A stretch of 64,000 bases of DNA from Dendrobium chrysotoxum (lineage: Eukaryota > Streptophyta > Magnoliopsida > Asparagales > Orchidaceae): positions 63,228,573 to 63,292,572 of the forward strand of contig CM034305.1 in assembly GCA_019925795.1 (NCBI GenBank). Reading direction: 5' to 3'. The position numbers and the translations under genes were made by a program. The notes below the pieces were generated by a model. The model worked only from the letters and a program-made list of their open reading frames with translations. It was not told where the DNA came from and did not search any database. Positions 34,547 to 45,757 of the stretch are shown one piece after another. Numbering within the stretch: the stretch's first letter is position 1; every line of letters begins with the position of its first letter.

Positions 34547-35193
34547 GATATAGCTCCTTTATATGAATGTTTAATTAACTAATCGAACAAGCTGTAATAT
34601 TTTTATAAATACTAAATTGATGAATGAATAAGCATGAAAAGCTTGGTATTCGATTAATTTATGATCATGAATAATATCAATAAAAACTTATGAACAAGTT
34701 CATTAAAAAGCTTGATAATATGACTCAATTATAAATTTCATTAACAAGCTCGACAATACTTGCGTAGTGAACAAGTTGCTTGATAGTTGTGCTTGTTAAT
34801 AGACTCGATAATAATTGTTTGGTTAGCTATAGGGAAGTGTTCAAACCAAGTTTAAGTAATCATTTAAATGAACTAAACTTGAACGCTACTACGATACTTG
34901 AGTCAAGCTCGTGCTTGAGCTCAAGTAGGGCTTTGGCAAACTAGCTCAAACTTGGCCATGCTTCTACTTGACTCAGCACAATCTGTTGCTGCACTAATTT
35001 GCACAAGATGTTTTTTATGATTTTATAGAAAAATCTAGAGAAATGATATGTGCCAACTTGAAACCTATATATATATAAAAATTATCTTAGTGTGCTAATC
35101 CTAAGAGAGAAAAAACTTAATGCCCTTATTTGACTACATATTGCATTCCATTAAGTGTAATAATTCATCAAGAATTTTTGAGATGTGATTTGG
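34547..35193. other. Intergenic DNA
   Basis: AT-rich. The segment 34700-34960 has scattered AAGCTCG/CGAGCTT words like the interiors of the hAT-like MITEs, but no ends were found. Confidence 0.4.
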
Positions 35194-35206
35194 ATAGTTT
35201 AGCATT

Positions 35207-35292
35207 TTTTTGGGGACAGTTAGGAGATTCAAGCCCGAGTGAGTTGGGAGGAACGTGTTCCGTCGACCACTCGGCCGCAGACCCAATCTCGA
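35207..35292 (-). mobile_element. Short retroposed tRNA-Ser-like sequence (mini-SINE)
   Basis: On the minus strand it reads GGTCTGCGGCCGAGTGGTCG (tRNA-Ser-like box A), then GGGCTTGAATCTCC (box-B-like), and ends in CCCCAAAAA. It is flanked by the perfect 13-bp duplication ATAGTTTAGCATT (35194-35206 and 35293-35305). The short length, A-tail and long duplication show LINE-style retroposition of a tRNA-like RNA. It lacks a pairing acceptor stem, so it is not a functional tRNA gene. Confidence 0.82.
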
Positions 35293-35305
35293 ATAGTTTA
35301 GCATT

Positions 35306-36273
35306 ACTCAAACAACAAAGAGCCCATATGGCAATTATTCTGTCCTTTCTCTTGAGATTTTTCATACATGCATAAATGCTGGAAAAGGGTAGCTTTCTGG
35401 TAGCTTTCTACACATAACATCTCAACCAAAAATATCCAGAATATTTAAACTTGAAACCCAAGCATTAGACATGAAAAGGAGAAGAAGACAGGAAAGCAGA
35501 AGTGTCAAAAGATCCTTTGAATATCATTAACTAGTTTTAAAACTCTGGTAAGGTACCCATGGCCTTGTTAGCTGTAGATAACCTCTAGTACTTTCTGCAC
35601 TATGAGCTGTGAAGAGAGACCTGTCATGTGGCCCCAAAGACAAGCAAGTTGAAGTAGACAATGGTTTCTTCATTTGAAAGTTTAAGTAGGAAGAAAGGAA
35701 TGTATGTGGCATTCACCAAAGCGGTTCATCATATACAAAGCACATACAATTGAAGAAAATACCTAAATAAGTAAACTGATTTCATTGCAAAGGTGAAAGG
35801 TGCAGATGGATATAGCAAAAATCATTGCAGAATGACTAATATGGCAGCAATTTCTTTATATAAATTGCCCATAACCATAATGCCTTACATCAAGCTGGGT
35901 CCATTTCAATGAACGCCACCCACCAAAGCTATTAAATGAGTGCTGGAGCAGGTGTAATGCAATATAAGCATAACTGTAAAGCATGTAAGTATAAAGCCCA
36001 TGAATCCTTAACATTATCTTAGCTGGCGTCCCATAAACAATTTATTTCCTACAGATAGCAATACAGATCACCACATGACTAACACAGCATAGATGCCTGA
36101 GCTTCATTACTTCCAAATCAAAATAACGAACATATTGAAATTTCTTTCCTCCATAAATTGAAGGATCTACCAATATTTCAGAACTTTTTTTCCCCCTTGG
36201 ATTGCAGGAGATTTCTTATTATAAAAGGGCTGCTTTGGTTAGGTTTAGGCATATGCTGGGTACGTTTTTGTAA
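35306..36273. other. Intergenic DNA, no gene confirmed
   Basis: A 61-codon minus-strand ORF lies at 35527-35712, without recognisable similarity. No splice context convinces me that it is an exon. Confidence 0.35.
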
Positions 36274-36281
36274 TTTATCAG

Positions 36282-36714
36282 TAGGGGTGTCAATTCGAGT
36301 CAACAGGTTGGGTTCGGGTCAAATCCGACTTGACCCGGCTGTAAACGGGTTGACACTAACCCGACTCGGTTTTGCAAACGGGTCAGGTTTGTCAACCCGG
36401 ACTCGACCCATGCGGGTTACCAGGTGGACCCGACCTGACCCGTGCAGGTTCCTCGGTTCGACGACCGACGCGAGAGCCTGTGACTACGCGAGGCCGCGAC
36501 AGATGCGACTATGCGAGGCGGGTAACGCCGGTTGGCACTTGGCAGCTGGGTCAATTTCGGATAACCGGGTTGACTCGGACCCGACCCATTTTTTAAACGG
36601 GTCGAGAATTGAAACTCGAACCCTACACATTTGTTAAACGGGTCAACCCTAACCCAGATTTTCCGGGTCAGGTTCGAGTCGGGTGTCAGGTCGTGTCAAT
36701 AATTGACACCCCTA
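36282..36714. mobile_element. hAT-like MITE with GC-rich interior
   Basis: Left end TAGGGGTGTCAATTCGAGTC and right end GTGTCAATAATTGACACCCC then TA are inverted repeats. Flanks TTTATCAG and TTTATCAA (36274-36281 and 36715-36722) match 7 of 8. The interior is built of ACCCGAC/GGGTTGAC/GGGTCAGG words on both strands and is much GC-richer than its surroundings. The 159-codon ORF over it is a by-product of this composition. Confidence 0.83.
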
Positions 36715-36722
36715 TTTATCAA

Positions 36723-37215
36723 GCATATCAAAAGAGGGGTGCTGAAGCTCATCATGTGCTGTTGACGATAGTGGATGATGTTGCCAATGAACAAAGTAGC
36801 AGTGCTTGCCTAAAGGACCTAACATAGCCTCATCAAATAGAATATGCTCAACATTTGATATATCTTGAGTTGGTGGAAGAGCTGAAACATATGTTGTTCA
36901 AAGAAATGCATAAACACTACTTGCAAAGACATGTGGAAAACTTTGAAGGCTCAAAAGTGCCTCTACAGGGCCACAAATCCTCAGAAATGAAGTGACTAGA
37001 AAGCTTGATTAGTTTATTCCTCCAGTGTATATTAATATACAAAGCTATCTAGAGAATAAATGAATATTATACAATCTTTAAGGAGAAATATTAATTTCAA
37101 TACTTTCAAAATAAAAAACTAGTGCTAATAACGTCATTGTATGTTGTCTACTATCAGCCCTTTTGCTACCTTCCTATTTCAGCCGGTGGGAGAAATTTGT
37201 GGCTTTCTTCTTTCC
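36723..37215. other. Intergenic DNA
   Basis: Moderate composition, no protein recognised; it may continue the unit interrupted by the hAT-like MITE. Confidence 0.35.
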
Positions 37216-37216
37216 T

Positions 37217-37430
37217 TAGGTTTCGTTTGGGGCGGCTTTTTTAATACATTTTAAGGCTTCGTTTGGGACGGCTTTTTTACTGCTTCTTAAAGCAGCTTTC
37301 TAGTTAAAAAATTTTATACTTGAAAGCTGCTTTAAGAAGCAATAAGAAAGCTGTCCCAAACACAACCTAAAGCTGTTTTCTAGTAAAAAATTTGTGTACT
37401 GAAAAGCTGCTTTAGAAATGAGTAAAAAAC
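37217..37430. mobile_element. Tourist/PIF-like MITE, outer copy of a nested pair
   Basis: Begins TTAGGTTTCGTTTGGGGCGG, is interrupted at 37254 by a second copy, and resumes with AGCTGTTTTCTAGTAAAAAA and GTACTGAAAAGCTGCTTTAG to about 37430. Its right terminal repeat is lost. Confidence 0.72.
37254..37368. mobile_element. Tourist/PIF-like MITE, inner full copy
   Basis: The best-preserved member: ends GGCTTCGTTTGGGACGGCTT and AAGCTGTCCCAAACACAACC, with long internal pairing of CTTCTTAAAGCAGCTTTCTA against GAAAGCTGCTTTAAGAAGCA. The TAA on both sides is its 3-bp duplication, cut into the outer copy. PIF/Harbinger affiliation rests on that target and the end sequence. Confidence 0.86.
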
Positions 37431-39276
37431 TAACTCTCTTGATATATTTTTTGAAGGCAAACTAATTCCTAAAACTACAATAGAACAAAATGAGTAATTA
37501 TTATGTGACATGATCCATCTATTTTATGTGTCAAAAGAATATTTGGGTCCAGACTCTTATGAAGGAAGTCATAGTACAAAAATAAAAAAGTATGCAATTT
37601 TAATTTATTATTCTCCTAATGATTCTTTTAAAAAGTTGACATATCTGATAGCATAAAACCAAATACAGAACTAGCATATAGATTATCACCAGAGGAGAAA
37701 CCTTGATTGATAATGCCTAGAGAGTTTGAGAATAAGGGCTAAGTTATTACTAGGTCAAATACCAAGTATATGCATTCATTTGAAAAAAAAAGAATTGAAG
37801 AGCTATGAGTTTAGGCATAGAATTTTGATAATTTAAATAATTCTATATAACTAAAGTTTGGCTAAGTTTTATTTATTTGAGTCAGCTCAACTTTAAAATT
37901 AGGTGAGATTTAAGCACAATTTTAAGAAAATTTTAATTTTGAAGTTAAGACAATATTTCTAATATAATTAAAATATTTTTTTAATAATTTTGAAATAATT
38001 ATCGAGATAAAAAACCATTCATTTCTATTCAAAATAGAATGATTCTCTAGATGTGCAACCAAATAATGTTCAATTTTGACATGCACGGATTCATTCAACC
38101 CGTTTCAATGATCCGGATGCAACGATGTGATCCATTTTATGGAAAGGACTTGATGAGAGAGTTTTTCATAGTTAAAGTTTGGTGCCCATGAAAAGATTCG
38201 TGCATGCAAAATGATTAAAGACAATCATCAATTTGAAATTTTGCTTGTTGCATTCATATGTTAGATGTTATGATGAGCATAAAGCCACTCAAGAAATTCA
38301 AATCTAATGGATAACAATGGCACACTATGTATCTAAACTAGCACAATCTACGAGGCTCACATCTAATTAAAGAGCAATGGACTAGGACTGAATTTAGGGC
38401 TCTCTTGGCTTAACTAAAGTCTCCTTAGGATGCAATGAAATAAAAAGTGTGATCCTAGTGTGTGGAAATAGATATGACTCAAGGGGATTCTAGGATGTGT
38501 GCTAGGCCATCAAGAGTTTAATCAAGGGAATAAGACATTGAATCAAACCTAGGTTGACTAAGTAGAAAGTGTATATACTGATCATATCACTGATAGATCA
38601 GGATGACTTCAGACAATAAATCTAATGTATAGAGAAAGATCTAAATAAGTTTTTCAATAAAAGAATGTCCAAAGTTCAGAGCCTACCAAGCAATATGAGA
38701 CTGGCAATAGCCCTAACGTGTGTGCTAGAGATTGTGTGAACTAGGTGGAGCTGGAGTAATCCATGTATAGGGTCCATGAACATCAGTCTAGTGACGACAA
38801 ATCCCAAAAAGATTCCTATTGGGTCAGTATACCATAATAGAAGGGCCAAAAGTGTAAGATCAAGAAACATCATTTAGACAAACCTAGAAATAACAAATGG
38901 GATATCTAGAATATGAGTGTCAAGAGTACATTCAAGAATAATGCCTAAAAGGAGAAAGCCAGGGATAGTAAAGGCAAGAAAATGTGAGTAGTGCTCATGA
39001 TAGGATATAAGAATCTCATGACTAAACTAACCTTAGATTAGGCCAATAATAATCATATGGATGTATACAAACTTCAATACATGCTTTCATGTGCTGGTAT
39101 GCAAAACTATACATGTTACTGTGTACTTCTACAACTTGCTTTTTAATAGATTCTTATATGGCTTTAGTTTGTGTACTCTAGATTCTTGTATAGCTTTAGT
39201 TTATGTACTCTAATTATTTTCTTATATCAACTTAGAAGGCAAATTTTGGCATAGATGGTGACTTTTTGGTGCATGA
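37431..39276. other. Intergenic DNA, no gene recognised
   Basis: AT-rich, with frequent stops in all frames and no identifiable element ends. Confidence 0.45.
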
Positions 39277-39679
39277 TGTAACAGCCCAAACTCTTAACTA
39301 TCGATATACTGTCTGCTTTGGCCTAAGGGCCTCACAGTTTTGTCCAGGAGCTCACCCATCTTAGGATTTATCCGGGATGAGTACGCTTAAATGCGGAGTT
39401 TCCCATTATATTAAAAGGAGCCTCAATATTTAAGAGTTTAGCTTCTTTTACTTAAGGGATTTCACAATCTCTCCCACTTAAGTAATTAACATCCTCATAA
39501 GTATCCTTATCTCAAAATCATTCACCAATCATATAGGATTCTAGAGGTGGCCCTTACAAGTTCAAGTGGTGACTCCCACCACGTAGCACTTTATCCCATA
39601 CAGGGTTTAAGAGTTGGCTCCCACGATGTATCACTTTATCTTGTATGACACTTAGTTTCCATCATTCGACTGGTGTATT

Positions 39680-39691
39680 ACTTTGATACCA
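39680..39691 (-). other. Primer-binding site of the Cassandra element
   Basis: The complement TGGTATCAAAGT matches the common plant PBS complementary to initiator tRNA-Met at most positions and lies 2 nt inside the LTR at 39694. Confidence 0.7.
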
Positions 39692-39752
39692 TTTGTAACA
39701 ACCCAAACTTTTTACTTTCGAGATATTTTCTACTTTGGCCTAAGGGCCTCAC

Positions 39753-40018
39753 TATGATGCCCTAGAATCTAATTTGAAAGAATTATTCTTTTATCTATTA
39801 ATAAATAACAACTAAAGCTATCTAATTTCTATTATCAATATCAATAGTAGCATAAATAAAACTATTGATTAAAATATCAATATATTATCAACCAAATTAA
39901 TACAGACATCCAGAGTTGATTAATTACATTAAAGAAAACTAATAAAATACGAAAAATATAATTCACAAAAAAAGAGAATAAGAAAGATATTCTTCCATTT
40001 AGATATTGGGATGTGACA
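39753..40018. mobile_element. 266-bp insertion inside a Cassandra LTR
   Basis: Relative to the other LTR this copy is interrupted after GGGCCTCAC. The insert begins TATGATGCCCTAGAATC, ends GGGATGTGACA and is bordered by CTCAC on both sides (39748-39752 and 40019-40023), a likely 5-bp duplication. Possibly a small LTR-type element. Family unknown. Confidence 0.55.
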
Positions 40019-40187
40019 CTCACGATTTTGTCCTGTTGCTGTAACTTCCTAGGAGGTCACCTATCCTAGAATTTCTTCTGGATAAGCACGCTTAACTGCA
40101 GAGTTTCTTAAATAAAATTCTAACAATTATACCAAAAGACACCTCTATATTTAAGAGCTTAGCTTCTTTTACTTAAGGAGTTTCACA

Positions 40188-42617
40188 CCTGGTCACTCAT
40201 AGATTGTTAATTAAGATCTCTTTTCAAGTTTGTAGATTATGTCAACTGGCCCCAAATTGCAACACTCTCCAATTTTGAAGGTGCATAACTTATAGAGATG
40301 TCGATAGTCCCCAAATTTCATCTAAGAAATCTAAACTTAATTTTAGAACAAATAAACTATGGATCACCTCTCTGCATGATTAAGATGTGTTGCATATATC
40401 ATTTACAAAATTTACCCAACCCTTGTCTATTTCTCACTACAATTAGATTAAATTATAACATGACATTTATAAGTGATGTATTAACAAACCCTTGCTAATT
40501 TCTTTCGAGTAACACATTTTCCTTGGCGAAATTCACATTTTGATTCACATTATAAATTTTGGCATAAATTTTACTGTTCACTATTGAACTAATACCAATT
40601 CTTAATGTTTCTTATCAAATTTCAAATCAAAAATGATTATTTTCCTCCCTATCTTAGTTATGAACTTCTAAAGTTCCTAGATGGGATAGTGATTAATCAT
40701 TTTGATCCTCTTCAGTTATAAATCAATCTAATGAGACTCAATTTAAAGGAGGCAAGGTATACAAAGGAAGTTGGGGACTGCAAAACCAAAACTTCAAATT
40801 TAAAAGACTCATAAATTTGTTTACCCAAATGCTATTTAATCAAATAACCTGATAGTATACTTACTTTAGTAATTATTTATATATTATTTTGAATTTTTAC
40901 ATTTTTGCTGGCACAATATTCTAGACTATTTGCTTTATGAAGTTGATTGTTGTTTTTGTAAATTTTTTGAATGTGACCATGAGATTTGTCCTCTTAGGCT
41001 TTTTTTGAATTGAAGTAAAGTGAATTTATAGCTTGGTTGATAGGAATTTGCAACCATTGATTAAAGCTTTTCAACAATTTTTAAATTTCTTTTCACTCAA
41101 ATTACATCAACTAAACCTAGTTCAATGAAATTTTGATACAAACAAAAACAACTTTACATTGGGATTGCTTTTTACTATTTGTAGTTCTAACAAATGCTAT
41201 TTCCAACAAGAAACAACATGATATCTTTGTGACTTGCCTATGTTCATTGAGCATGGAATAAGATAAAAATTTGTGTTTTCAATAATGTGTAAGATTACTA
41301 AAGGGAAACATATTAACACTTTTTGGCCAATACAATAAAGTCAGGATCAGTTACATGCTCAATTTCCATAGGTCAATCAAAAGTAGTACAATTGGGCCAA
41401 AAATAAAAAAGGAATGAACCAACTATATTTTCATACTTTCCAGACACTATATTATTGTAGATCTCAAGTATGGAGGACATTCATGGGTTATTGATGATTA
41501 TGTTGAATTATTGAAATTCCTAAGTGGATTTTAGGCCTTTCTTCTTATCCCAAATTGATATATGTTGTATACGAGAAGTCCTTCTCCCTCTCTCCTCCTC
41601 CTTCCTTTCATTTTAGGTACAATTAAAGGTTATTTCAATTATGTGATCTTCCATCTTCTTCAAGGGTTCCCCAAGCACAAACTCTTAGCAAAAAGCTCCA
41701 CAAAATGATCTTAAGCAACAACTTCTTCATTTTCCAATGGCCAAACATCACCATAAGATGTTTGACTTCTCTCTGCTGGTTCTCTTTCAATCAATCTTCT
41801 TTTAACTAAGTCTGTTAATCAATAGGCATGTAGCTTAGCCGTATTGCCCCTTACCGCTAAAGAGGTGCTTTTTGGGTCTATTAATAGTAACATAAATAGT
41901 AGACATCACATTTAGTTTTCACTTGCATTTGTATAAGTCAAGCTTGCTTCCTAAATAAACCTGTTTGACCAAAGTAAAATGTGATTCCATCATAAGGCAG
42001 TTTATTAAGTTTTCTAATGCATAATTGATGCACAACTTATTAGTGTTTAAATTATGATTATGGCATGTAAAACAAACCAACCAACCAATTTTTTTAGTTA
42101 GCAAGCTTGCTCAATCCTTCCATTCCTTAAAAAAAAAAACTTTAATCATTTCCAAATAACAAATTTCACTAACATCTCCACATGGATGATAGGTCAACAA
42201 GATTTATTTATTCATGACATTTATATGCTTCTTATGCATAATATTGGCCATGATTCACACATATATATTCATGAAATATATATGCTTGAAAAAAATTGAC
42301 CTCAATTTCTTATATTTTTACATTTAATAGAAAAAGTAGTTCGCATGCCTATTACCATAAGGTTGGGTCATAACCCGCTGATAGGTTGGACCAATGTTCT
42401 AGAGTTCAAAATGTATGATCTTATAGTAATAAATCTTGATAGGGATTCTAAAAGAAAAAAAATTTCATCTTCATGAGCCATCTTAATTTGATTGAAATTA
42501 AATGAACATTTTTATACAAAGTTTATTATCTATTATTGGCATTCTTCATATACTCTAATTTGGATATATGTATATTTCAAAATTATTCCACACAATGAGA
42601 ACTTTGGAGATTTAAAA
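40188..42617. other. Intergenic DNA, no gene recognised
   Basis: AT-rich with only short ORFs. No element ends or conserved protein motifs recognised. Confidence 0.45.
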
Positions 42618-42745
42618 TGTTGACTCCATTAAGTTTGTGCTACTGAGATTTATTAAAGTTCTTTGATTGGAGACTATATTATTGCCAACCATTGCCAAGC
42701 TATCACCTTTCCTATGCCTATTTCCACAAGGTTTGCAACTTCCTA

Positions 42746-42926
42746 TCAAAACCATTACAAGGATATGTATAGAATAGTTAGTTAGAGGGCAACGGTTTAG
42801 ATGATACAGCAGAAATCCAACGATTAAGCTAAACCCGTACAGTACGAAGGCAGGGAAGTGGAGCAGCCAAATAATAGGTAAGCCAATATATATAAGAGCA
42901 GTGAGACTTATCATTTTCTGTTATCA
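42746..42926 (-). repeat. 3' LTR of the copia element (matching part)
   Basis: These 181 bp align without gaps to 47248-47428, with six differences by eye, all transitions. Leftward of 42746 the match stops, although TGTTGACTCC at 42618 resembles the expected LTR edge TGTTGAATCC and the full length would then be 309 against 311 bp. Confidence 0.85.
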
Positions 42927-44575
42927 TCCCCCCTCAAGGTAACAATAGGGGATTGTATTGTTATCTTGTCTCTAAGTTGAGTATGATGGGAAACACTAAG
43001 AGCTTTGGTAAAGATGTCCGCCGCTTGATCTTGTGAACATATATGATGAACAGAGATGTATTGGGAACGAATACAATCTCGTATGAAGTGAAAATCAATT
43101 TCAATGTGCTTCGTGCGAGCATGAAATATTGGGTTATTTGCCAATGCAAGTGCCGATACATTGTCACAAAATAGTTTAGTTGGTTGTGTGAGAGAAATCT
43201 GAAATTCAGAAAGAAGACGACGAAGCCAAATAATGTCACAGGCCGCAGTGGACATCACCCGATACTCAGCTTCGGTGGATAAACGAGCAACAAAAGATTG
43301 CTTCTTGACAGTCCAAGATATGAGCGTGGTGCCTAGGAAGGCACAGTAGCCAGTAATGGATCGACGATCAGATTGATCAGAAGCCCAGTCAGAGTCTGCA
43401 AAGCCGGTCAGGACGAGGGATGAAATCTGGATGGGCAAGCCAAGTGATAACGTGCCTTTGACATACCGAAGGACCCGTTTGAGTAGCTGGTAGTGTGACT
43501 GAAGGGGACAGTGCATATGCTGACATAAAAGGTTTACTGCAAAGGAGAGATCGGGTCTGGTGAGCGTCAAATACTGAAGAGCACCTGTAATTTGTCTGTA
43601 ATGCTTGGGTCGTTCATATGCCATATCAACTGAAGTGTCAGCAGCACATTTAGTGGGAAGAGGGGTACTAACCAGCTTACAGTCGGTCATAGCAGCTTTG
43701 TGAAGAATTTCCGAGGCATATGCAGATTGAGCGAGATGAAGACCAGTAGAATTGGAGGTGACCTGCAGTCCGAGAAAATGATGTAAGCAGCCAAGGTTTC
43801 GCATGGAGAAGTTGGAGTGTAAGGCAGCTAACAGTTTTTCCATCTCAGGTGAAGAGTTGCCCGTTAGTAAAATATCATCCACGTAGACAAGTATATATAA
43901 TTGGACAGACTGATGAGAGAAGAGAAATAAAGAAGGATCAGCAGAGCTTGTGCGAAACCCATATTGGAGCAGAAAGGAAGTAAATGTGGAAAACCACTGA
44001 CGAGGCGCTTGTTTGAGTCCGTAAATGGCCTTCTTGAGTAAATAGACATGATGAGGAAATTGTTTGTCAATGAATCCAGGCGGTTGCTTCATATAAACAA
44101 TCTCTTGGAGAGGGTCATGGAGAAACGCATTAAAAACATCTAATTGTAGAACAGGCCATTTGTTTGTCACAGCAATGGTTAAAAGAATGCGTATGGATGG
44201 AAACTTCGCCACAGGACTAAATGTTTCATTATAATCCAAGCCAAACTCTTGCTTGAAACCTTGAGCCACAAGCCTAGCTTTGTACCGTGCCATAGATCCA
44301 TTTGCATGATATTTAGTACTCTTGTAAAGCCATTTACATCCCAGTACATTGATATCTGGTGATAATGGAACAAGTAGCCAAGTGCCTTGTTTTTGAAGAG
44401 CTTCATATTCAGTGCTCATGGCCTCCCTCCAAACCCGATGTTGGTTAGCTTGAGTAAAGCCAGTAGGACTGGTCGGTATAATGATGTGATGCAGGTCCAG
44501 AATTTGACGAGGTTTGAGATGACCAGTTTGTGCCCTTGTGACCATGGTATGCCGGACAGGAGAATGTGAGGGCAT
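42911..44575 (-). pseudogene. Copia reverse transcriptase and RNase H
   Basis: Open over 554 codons. The RT starts with WREAMSTEYEALQKQGTWLL and includes LDVFNAFLH and the catalytic YVDDILLTG. RNase H motifs follow: DSDWASDQSDRRSITGYCAF, STEAEYRVMS and the C-terminal TKHIEIDFHFIRD. These place it in Ty1/copia. The frame is offset from the upstream integrase segment, so it is part of a broken polyprotein. It is the best-preserved part of the element. Confidence 0.93.
42927..42935 (-). other. Polypurine tract of the copia element
   Basis: The complement reads GAGGGGGGA immediately before the 3' LTR start TGATAACAG, the expected plus-strand priming site. Confidence 0.8.
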
Positions 44576-44715
44576 GATGCTAGTGGAAGTATGGTCTAGT
44601 GGGGATATAGGTTTTGCTGTGGAGGTGAAAGGAGCATCCGACGGAGATACAGAGCAAGGAGGATCCGAAGATGGGTAATCTGTAGCAGAAGACTGGGATG
44701 TGTTGAGTGAAGAAT

Positions 44716-45685
44716 TTATTGAGGAGATAGGTACAAGTGTAGAGGGTATGACAGTAAGAGATAACTGTGTAGGTGGAGAAGATTGTATAGGTTGAGAGGT
44801 CTGAAAAGGAAATTTTTTTTTTTAAGGAAGTGAACATGTCGGGAGATGTAAATTTTGGTGGAGTTAAGGGCAAGACATTTGTAACCTTTGGCGTGAGGAG
44901 CATAGCCAAGAAAAACGCATGGAGTGGAACGAGGAGCAAGTTTATGAGATAGTTGAGTAGGAAACCAAGGATAGCATATACATCCAAAAACACGAAGATG
45001 AAGATAATTGGGCTGATGCTTATGGAGAAGTTCATATGGGGATGTCTGATTAGTTGTTGGACTAGGTAACCGGTTGATAAGAAAAATAGTAGTAAATAGT
45101 GTCAACCCAAAATTTGGAGGGTACATTCGCATGAAATAGCAATGCCCGCATCGTTTCGAGCAGATGTCGATGCTTTCGTTCTGCAACCCCATTTTGTTGG
45201 GGTGTGTAAGGACAGGATTGTTGGTGAATGATACCACATTGGAGTAGATGTGTTTGAAATTTTTTATTTATGTATTCACCGCCACGGTCAGTGCGAAGAA
45301 TTTGAATAGATTTTTGAAATTGTGTTTCTACAAGTTTTTGAAATTGCAGAAATTTAGAAAACACATCTGATTTATGATGAAGAGGGTAAACCCAGGAATA
45401 ACGACTATAATCATCAACAAAAAGAACATAGAAACGATAAGATTGCATTGATAGAGCGGGGGAAGGACCCCATACATCACTATGTATAAGTTCTAAGCAT
45501 TGTTTAGACTTAGCGCTAGATAAAGGAAAAGACAACCTAGTACATTTGGCCTTAGCACAGGCGTTACAGTGAGAAGAAACAGAACTAGTACTAAACGGTA
45601 AAAGCGAAGATAAAAGCTGTTGAGTGGAGGTAGAGGGGTGCCCAAGTCGCTGATGCCAGAGGGACTTGGAATGAGATAACGCCAC
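44716..45685 (-). pseudogene. Copia integrase, frameshifted
   Basis: The part at 45062-45685 carries the GAG-pre-integrase region (LWHQRLGHPS with NACAKAKCTRL) and the catalytic core (DVWGPSPA, VDDYSRYSWVY, ILRTDRGGEYINKKF, TPQQNGVAERKHRHLLE). Near 45060-45130 the frame shifts, and the continuation at 44716-45237 reads FLINRLPSPTTNQTSPYELL and VFGCICYPW, the usual C-terminal part. A second shift separates it from the RT. Confidence 0.9.
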
Positions 45686-45757
45686 CAGAGCAGTATGGGA
45701 ACGTGACTGAACTGAAGATTGGAGCTTAATTGGGTAAATACCATGATGATGAGGCCC

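Larger units (their letters stand above)
39277..40187 (-). mobile_element. Cassandra-type TRIM retrotransposon with 5S rRNA-like LTRs
   Basis: Two related terminal repeats (39277-39466 and 39694-40187, TGTAACA...TTTCACA on the plus strand) flank about 227 bp without coding capacity. On the minus strand both LTRs carry 5S rRNA-like sequence: at 40048-40107 CTGCAGTTAAGCGTGCTTAT and CTAGGATAGGTGACCTCC, which include the internal control region of 5S genes. The PBS-like TGGTATCAAAGT (39680-39691) and PPT-like GTGGGAGAGAT (39467-39477) sit where a minus-strand element needs them. This is the hallmark of Cassandra, a TRIM found across vascular plants. The LTRs are well diverged, so the copy is old. 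No flanking duplication is left. Confidence 0.88.

Noticed and set aside
35220..35285. Functional tRNA-Ser gene on the minus strand
   Set aside because: Boxes A and B are recognisable, but the acceptor stem does not pair, an A-tail is present and the insert is flanked by a 13-bp duplication.
36158..36637. 159-codon ORF
   Set aside because: It runs across the end and interior of a hAT-like MITE; its translation shows no family and reflects the repetitive words.
40048..40107. 5S rRNA gene
   Set aside because: Only part of the 5S sequence is present and it is diverged. It occurs twice within paired TG...CA repeats with PBS and PPT, so it belongs to a Cassandra TRIM.
42612..42914. 100-codon minus-strand ORF next to the copia element
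   Set aside because: It lies over the 3' LTR and its left flank; a similar ORF occurs in the other LTR (47159-47416), so it is LTR sequence rather than a gene.
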